Origin: Chitinophaga qingshengii
Lineage (GTDB): Bacteria; Bacteroidota; Bacteroidia; Chitinophagales; Chitinophagaceae
Assembly (NCBI RefSeq): GCF_014529935.1
Contig: NZ_JACVFC010000001.1
Location: 3,348,001-3,412,000, forward strand
Direction: 5' to 3'
Length of the DNA stretch: 64,000 nt
The position numbers and the translations under genes are program-made. The notes under the pieces were generated by a model. It searched no databases. It was not told the DNA's origin and worked only from the letters and a program-made list of their open reading frames with translations. Shown one piece after another: positions 58,870 through 64,000 of this stretch; the stretch's first letter is position 1, and each line of letters begins with the position of its first letter.

Positions 58870-61800
58870 TTACAGTCCAACATTAATACCGATTGTGTAA
58901 GTACGAGGCATAGGGTTGGTGTTATAATCGATGCCCGGTTCAGTGTTTGCTCGCAATCCGGTATAGGCATTCAGTTCGGGATCCATACCGGTGTATTTGG
59001 TGATCACAAAAGCGTTTTGTACCTGTGCAAATATGCGGAGGTTGCTCAGGTGCATATTTTCCACTACACGTTTAGGTACGGAATAACCCAGACCAATGTT
59101 TTGCGCACGGATAAAGCTGGCATCTTCCAGGAAGCGGCTGGACGCATTACCATTCTGTAACACGAAGTTGTCAGAACCCTGATACAACTTAGGTACGTCA
59201 GTTTCCTGTCCTGGTTTAGTCCATCTGTTGAGCAGCTCTCTGCCACCGTTTTGGAATTTCTGGTTGTTCAGTGCCTCCTGACGGGTAACGTTGTATATTT
59301 TGTTGCCCCCGGCGAAAGACAGGAAGATATTCAGGTCAAAACCTTTGTAGGTAAAGGTGTTATTCAAACCACCATAATAAGTAGGGGTAGCCTGGCCCAA
59401 TACACGTTTATCCGTAGCAGTGAGCGCTTCTGCTCTTTTGCTCATATCCTCCGGTTTGGCAGGATCATAGGCGTAGTAATAACCTGATTTGAAATCACCC
59501 TGCACAATAGAACCATCTGCCTTTTCCCATAATGGGTTACCATTAGCGGTGTTTACCCCTTTGGAAACATAGCCATAGAATTCACCCACGGAATTACCTA
59601 CACGGGTAATATTATAGGCATAAGTGATATCGGCATCATTCACCAATCCAGTCACCCTATTTTTAACAAAGGAGATATTAAACCCTGTAGACCAGGTGAA
59701 ATCTTTACGCTGAATGTTGGTGCTGTTAACGGAAAACTCAAAGCCTTTGTTGTACATCAAACCGATGTTGCGGCTGATAACGTTAGGTCTGCTGGCGCCG
59801 GGAATACCGAGGGAAGGCGGAGTTGGCGCTAACAATACCATACCATCAATATTGTTTTTGAAGTATTCAGCAGTTACATTAATACGATCATTCAGCAGTC
59901 CCAGGTCCAGACCCACATTAATCTTCTTGCTGGTTTCAAAAGTCAAATCGGGATTGTACAGCTGATTGTAGATCAGCCCCAGGTCATTCCCATACAATGC
60001 AGTTTTGTAAAGACCGGCAAAAGGATAGGAACCAATCTCCACATTACCTACTTTAGCATAACCACCTCTGATTTTCAGATTGCTGATAAAGTGAAGTCCT
60101 TCTGCATTACGGAAGAAGTTTTCCTGAGACAGTCTCCATCCCACGGAAACGCCTGGCAGGTCGGCACTTTGATTGCCCGGAGGCAGTGCAGAAATTGCGT
60201 CGCGACGGAAGGTAGCAGATACGATGTAACGGTCCAGGTAAGCATACGTAGCCCGCGCGAAATAAGAACGGAAAGCGCGCTCTATGATATCACCGCCGAT
60301 AGTTTGTGTACCGGCGCCGTTGGTGATAATGTTGTTTTGTCCAAAGAATGCGCTGGTCAGGTTGGTCCCATTGGCAGAGAAGCTGCGTTCTCTGGTTTTT
60401 TGGAATTCAATACCAGCTACCGCATTGATGTTATGATCGCCCAACTGCCTGTTGTAGCTGAGGGTATTTACCCAATTGTAGCGGAAACTTGGAATAGACT
60501 GTTGAAATACGATACCCTTAAAGTTACGGCCGTCACCGTGAACAGGGTTCCAGTATTGGAAGTCTTCTCCATTCAGTGCATTAACACCGATCTGTGTTCT
60601 TACATCCAGGCCTTTGATGATTTGTACGTTGGCAAAAGCATTACCAGTTACGTTCAGGTTCTGGTTGCGGTAAATATTATTGTCGATTACGTACAGAATA
60701 TTGGTGTAATTATCTGTGATTTTTTCCAGGTTAGCGCCACTACCCAGTACTTGTTTGTCGGCACTGAGGTTGAAGGTACCATCATTCCATTTAGCCGGTA
60801 CGTTAGGTAAGGCACGCAGCGCGTTGGTGATGTTACCGGAAAGGCCGGTGGTGCTGTTATTGAGACCATTGTTGGTAATATGGGAAATATTGGCATTGAT
60901 GCCCACTGTAATCACATCCAGCGCTTTTTGTTCCAGTTTAAAACGAGCCTGGTATTTACGCTGGCTATTACCTACGGCAATACCATTCAGCTCTGTATAG
61001 CCCATGGAAATGTAGTAGTTGGTTTGATCGTTGGCACCGCTGAGAGACAGGGCATGGTTGTGCTGGAAACCTGTGCGGGTAACGATCTTCTGCCAATCAG
61101 TATTATAGAAACCACCATCCGGATTAGGAGTAGGGAAAGCTACTGCTGCTTTGCCCAGGTTGGTATATTTCTCATTGGTAACGGTGATAAATTCGTCCGC
61201 ATTCATTAAAGGGAAACGTTTGGAAGGTGTAGCTGCTGCAAACCAGTTGTCGTAGGTAATTTTAGCTCTTCCCAGTTTACCTTTTTTGGTAGTGATCAGG
61301 ATCACACCACTGGCGGCGCGGGAACCATAGATCGCAGTAGCAGCACCATCTTTCAGTACTTCCATGCTTTCGATATCATTAGGATTGATATCACCCAGCG
61401 GGTTGTTAGGAGTAACACCGCTTTGGTTACCGGTAATGTAAGGAACTCCATCTATCACATACAGCGGATCAGCGCTGCTGGTGAGGGAGTTCGTACCGCG
61501 GATACGGATACGGGCAGCCTGACCGAGGATACCGCTGGGTACAGACACCTGTACGCCTGCGACCTGTCCCTGTAACTGGCGGTCAACACTGGAGTTAGCC
61601 TGGTTAACCAACGCCGTGCCCTTTATGCTGGACACAGCAGCCGTCAGGTTTTTCCTTTCGATAGTGCCATATCCCACTACCACTACTTCACTCAATCCTT
61701 TCTCATCTCTTGCCAGTTTTACGTCAATACTGTTTTTTCCGGCAATATTTATCTGTTGGGAGGCATAACCTACAAAAGACACATCCAGTACGGCGGCTTT

Positions 61801-61998
61801 TGCATCTACTTTTAACTGAAACTCGCCGGCACCATTGGTGATAGTACCGTTAGTAGTGCTAACAATCCTCACGGTAACACCGGGCAAAGGAGCACCATCC
61901 TTTGCATCGGTCACTTTACCGGAGATTGTTCGTGTTTGTGCCAGCGCCTGTATAGCACTGATGGCCGCAAACAGCCAAAGAAGCAATCCTTTCTTCAT
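58870..61998 (-). CDS. SusC/RagA-family TonB-linked outer-membrane transporter
   Basis: Predicted 1042 residues. The ATG at 61996-61998 gives signal peptide MKKGLLLWLFAAISA ending Leu-Ala-Gln; the frame extends to 62037. Next are a carboxypeptidase-regulatory-like domain (TISGKVTDAKDGAPLPGVTV), the TonB box LSEVVVVGYGTIERKN, and a plug with GVQVSVPSGILGQAARIRIRG and MEVLKDGAATAIYGSRAASG, all SusC hallmarks, then a 22-strand barrel. It has no N-terminal STN domain, so no anti-sigma signalling is expected through it. Cotranscribed with the SusD gene 11 bp downstream. Confidence 0.97.
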   Translation of the reverse strand: MKKGLLLWLFAAISAIQALAQTRTISGKVTDAKDGAPLPGVTVRIVSTTNGTITNGAGEFQLKVDAKAAVLDVSFVGYASQQINIAGKNSIDVKLARDEKGLSEVVVVGYGTIERKNLTAAVSSIKGTALVNQANSSVDRQLQGQVAGVQVSVPSGILGQAARIRIRGTNSLTSSADPLYVIDGVPYITGNQSGVTPNNPLGDINPNDIESMEVLKDGAATAIYGSRAASGVILITTKKGKLGRAKITYDNWFAAATPSKRFPLMNADEFITVTNEKYTNLGKAAVAFPTPNPDGGFYNTDWQKIVTRTGFQHNHALSLSGANDQTNYYISMGYTELNGIAVGNSQRKYQARFKLEQKALDVITVGINANISHITNNGLNNSTTGLSGNITNALRALPNVPAKWNDGTFNLSADKQVLGSGANLEKITDNYTNILYVIDNNIYRNQNLNVTGNAFANVQIIKGLDVRTQIGVNALNGEDFQYWNPVHGDGRNFKGIVFQQSIPSFRYNWVNTLSYNRQLGDHNINAVAGIEFQKTRERSFSANGTNLTSAFFGQNNIITNGAGTQTIGGDIIERAFRSYFARATYAYLDRYIVSATFRRDAISALPPGNQSADLPGVSVGWRLSQENFFRNAEGLHFISNLKIRGGYAKVGNVEIGSYPFAGLYKTALYGNDLGLIYNQLYNPDLTFETSKKINVGLDLGLLNDRINVTAEYFKNNIDGMVLLAPTPPSLGIPGASRPNVISRNIGLMYNKGFEFSVNSTNIQRKDFTWSTGFNISFVKNRVTGLVNDADITYAYNITRVGNSVGEFYGYVSKGVNTANGNPLWEKADGSIVQGDFKSGYYYAYDPAKPEDMSKRAEALTATDKRVLGQATPTYYGGLNNTFTYKGFDLNIFLSFAGGNKIYNVTRQEALNNQKFQNGGRELLNRWTKPGQETDVPKLYQGSDNFVLQNGNASSRFLEDASFIRAQNIGLGYSVPKRVVENMHLSNLRIFAQVQNAFVITKYTGMDPELNAYTGLRANTEPGIDYNTNPMPRTYTIGINVGL

Positions 61999-62037
61999 AA
62001 GCGATTTTGATTTTGAAAAAAAAGTAACTGGTAACAT

Positions 62038-62543
62038 ATAGTTTAGGCATGGAGGAGCCGTTAAGCACCTGTGCTTTTTCTCATAAAAAAATTTAGCAAA
62101 AAAGTGACCGTGCGCAGAGAGTTCTGCACTATCTCATATTATATCAACAAGAAGTCTGATCGAAAAATACTCCTGTACAGAATAAATTCACGTCAATAAG
62201 CAAAAACAAATTTTAGTTGACTACCCTCTTTGTAATCCTATAACGATGTAAATTAATCTACCCCCTATGTTAGCAGGAAAAAAAGATACTACAGCTACAG
62301 AAAAAGAGTGTACATCAATTGTCAATAACGAAGAGATACAAGCTGGTCAGGCATGATACTCATAAGCACTTAAAACCCCTTAATAATTAACTTAAAATAA
62401 GCTTGGTTTAGAATTTTTCGTTCAATTTAGATTTCAATTTTTCTCTACAACTTCGGATTCTGGTTCTTCTCTTATCTTGATGGGTACAAATATAATGAAA
62501 ACGTTCAGGCAGGTAATAGCATGTTCGTGTTATGCGCAAAAAG
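62038..62543. other. Leader and intergenic region of the SusC/SusD operon
   Basis: About 500 bp without a gene. Notable are the palindrome AAGCAC-CT-GTGCTT at 62063-62076, 65 bases before the susC start, and two CTACCC copies at 62221-62226 and 62258-62263. The rest is A/T-rich. I found no perfect TAnnTTTG box on the minus strand and no sign of a small RNA gene that I could defend. Confidence 0.4.
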
Positions 62544-62572
62544 AAAAGGCTACCCACAGGGGTAGCCTTTTT
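62544..62572 (-). terminator. Terminator for the second SusD-like gene
   Basis: AAAAGGCTACCC (62544-62555) pairs with GGGTAGCCTTTT around loop ACAG. The minus strand continues with a T-rich stretch, so it ends transcription of the gene at 62594. Confidence 0.82.
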
Positions 62573-62593
62573 CCGGTTATCTGAAGTATCAAA

Positions 62594-64000
62594 TTATTCT
62601 GTACCGCCAGCCCACCAGATCTTGTCTCTGAAGATGTTGACTTTAGGAACATTGGCGCCGTTGTTGGAGGTTTCCGTGGTAGGATAAGGGAATCTTTCCA
62701 AAAATCCATAGGCAGCGTTGTTATTATTCGGATTATTCAACGTCGGGATTCTTGTTCTGCGGTAATCGTTGTATGCTTCGATTGCCTCAGCTTCATAGAA
62801 CGCAATGTATTTCTGCGTCATGATTTCCTGCAGGTTTGCTGCCTGAGTGTTTCCCAATAAAGGTACAACCTTGTTGTTATAATAGTCTGCCCCACCCGTT
62901 ACACCGTGATAAGCAAAATTAGCTTCAATAGCTGCCTGTAAAGCAGGTCTGAAATCCTGACCTTTTCTGGCAAGCAGTTCTGCTTCGATGAATTTCACTT
63001 CATGATAAGACATGAGCGGAGTAGGCGCTGTCCGGTTAAGGGAAAGTTTGGATGTTGAGTAAAGTGTCCCTTGGCTTTCCAATGCCGTACCATTTGGTGC
63101 TGGTACTACCTGCCCATCTTTTTTCTCAAAATAGGCTGCGATACGCGGGTCATTGCGTTGATTCATCAGATCATACAATGTCTTACTGGTAGAAAGCGCT
63201 TTTCTATCTTTAAGATGTTGAAACCATGGATTTTCTCCGGTAGCTGTAGGCTGGTACTTGTCAAAAATAAATGCATTCAATGCATTATCAATGCCGTTCG
63301 GCAAGCAGGCCAGCGCTTTGTCAGCGGCATCAGGCATTACGCCTGACAGGTGCAGATAGTAACGCATTTTGAGGCTCCATGCAGCTTTCACCCATTTGTC
63401 CATGTCCCCTTCGAGGATAAGGTCATTCTCAGCAATTTTATTGATGATGGCCTGATCTACGGGTTTGGCAAAGTTGGCAATGGCAGCATCCAGGTAAGGA
63501 ATGATCACCTTGGTATAAATATCCTGCTGTTTGTCATATTTCGGATGACGGTTATCCAGACCTTTCAATGCTTCATTAAAAGGCACCTGTCCCCACATGT
63601 CTGTCACAACGGCCAGATTGTAAGCCATCAGCACCTGTCCGATACCGAGGGTAGCGGTGTTTTGCGCTTCAGCTCCGCCCGGAGAACATTTTTTAATAAT
63701 GTCCTGCAGGATCATCATGTTATCGTAAACCGCATTCCAGCTGTTATTCATCAGCGAAGATGCAGTTACACCCACACGCAAGTCAGCATCTCTCATCTGG
63801 CCGTGAGTACCTGTATTCAGTTCGACAAATACAGATGTATACCAGGCCATATCTGTACCGACAGTGGAAAAGGCGGTTTCTGTAGTAACCGCAGGCAGTT
63901 CGTTTGCCGCCAGAACGTTCTCTGCATCATTCCGGTTCTTATTGATATCGTCCATGATCTTGTCCGTACAAGCGGTAAAGGACAACGCGACCAACGGCAC
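62594..64000 (-). CDS. SusD-like lipoprotein (N-terminus cut by window edge)
   Basis: At least 468 codons, running leftward from beyond the right edge to a stop at 62594. The visible start reads Val-Ala-Leu-Ser-Phe-Thr-Ala-Cys, the end of a signal peptide and lipobox, so only a few residues are missing. LAVVTDMWGQVPFNEALKG, the helical QQDIYTKVIIPYLDAAI and the C-terminal YRRTRIPTLNNPN point to the SusD-like_2 group (PF12771), different from the SusD at 57227. Its SusC partner should lie just past the edge. It is separated from the next SusC/SusD pair by a terminator and about 500 bp, so the two systems are distinct transcripts. Confidence 0.9.
   Translation of the reverse strand: MPLVALSFTACTDKIMDDINKNRNDAENVLAANELPAVTTETAFSTVGTDMAWYTSVFVELNTGTHGQMRDADLRVGVTASSLMNNSWNAVYDNMMILQDIIKKCSPGGAEAQNTATLGIGQVLMAYNLAVVTDMWGQVPFNEALKGLDNRHPKYDKQQDIYTKVIIPYLDAAIANFAKPVDQAIINKIAENDLILEGDMDKWVKAAWSLKMRYYLHLSGVMPDAADKALACLPNGIDNALNAFIFDKYQPTATGENPWFQHLKDRKALSTSKTLYDLMNQRNDPRIAAYFEKKDGQVVPAPNGTALESQGTLYSTSKLSLNRTAPTPLMSYHEVKFIEAELLARKGQDFRPALQAAIEANFAYHGVTGGADYYNNKVVPLLGNTQAANLQEIMTQKYIAFYEAEAIEAYNDYRRTRIPTLNNPNNNNAAYGFLERFPYPTTETSNNGANVPKVNIFRDKIWWAGGTE

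Noticed and set aside
62150..62500. A small protein or RNA gene in the SusC leader
   Set aside because: No frame with start, length and composition of a gene, and no stable hairpin with a T tract apart from the terminator at 62544.

Overview
The window reads as an ordinary stretch of a Bacteroidota chromosome, most likely Chitinophagaceae and probably a Chitinophaga-like organism. Supporting signs are two SusC/SusD-type outer-membrane uptake systems, an Oar-like TonB-dependent receptor, many small lipoproteins, a Bat/MoxR cluster, a DUF5686 protein, almost no Shine-Dalgarno sequences, and repeated copies of the Bacteroidota -7 promoter box TAnnTTTG. I see no rRNA, tRNA, CRISPR array, transposase, integrase or prophage.

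Layout. 1-6600: the start of a leftward gene, a lipoprotein, an Oar-like receptor, a divergent HxlR regulator/NmrA oxidoreductase pair and a SIMPL-domain protein. 6800-18500: housekeeping genes (mfd, ferredoxin-NADP-type reductase, glyS, BrkB membrane protein, MazG-like pyrophosphohydrolase, dtd, arfB, a Wzx-like flippase, a metallo-beta-lactamase-fold hydrolase). 18576-21989: a large exported protein that joins a degenerate peptidase-like domain, a TolB-like propeller and an Omp85-like barrel. 22093-25480: a leftward five-gene envelope cluster (small membrane protein, winged-helix regulator, CreD, diacylglycerol kinase, DUF1361) with the same operator-like sequence at two promoters. 25618-31550: a DUF5686 protein, three unrecognised genes in visibly A/T-richer DNA, and a SWIM zinc-finger gene that may be frameshifted. 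31635-34710: aminotransferase, gamma carbonic anhydrase, two tiny lipoproteins and rsgA. 34830-38764: a MoxR/DUF58/BatD-like/VWA operon. 39014-48625: orphan gene, cyclophilin, gcvH, VanZ, OmpA-like lipoprotein, DUF937 protein, prfA, amidohydrolase, MscS channel, thioredoxin-fold protein, MerR regulator and M23 peptidase. 48977-57081: alaS, PDZ protein, aldehyde dehydrogenase, gatB and a TlpA-like lipoprotein. 57227-64000: one complete SusC/SusD pair and the SusD-like member of a second pair cut by the right edge.

The most unusual features are non-coding. Long inverted repeats sit in several intergenic gaps, with arms that start at or overlap the stop codons of neighbouring genes. Two belong to one GCAAAG-rich family and begin with the same ten bases right after the stops of prfA and batA; the prfA copy is a nested palindrome of about 300 bp. 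Others use ATTTAG or ATTTACGGATTT units. The duplicated CTTTG-N5-CAAAG element overlapping both promoters of the CreD cluster is the best candidate for an undescribed regulatory circuit. I found no gene cluster that I can defend as a wholly new system. Starts were moved inward from the longest possible frame wherever a signal peptide or family N-terminus made this clear.
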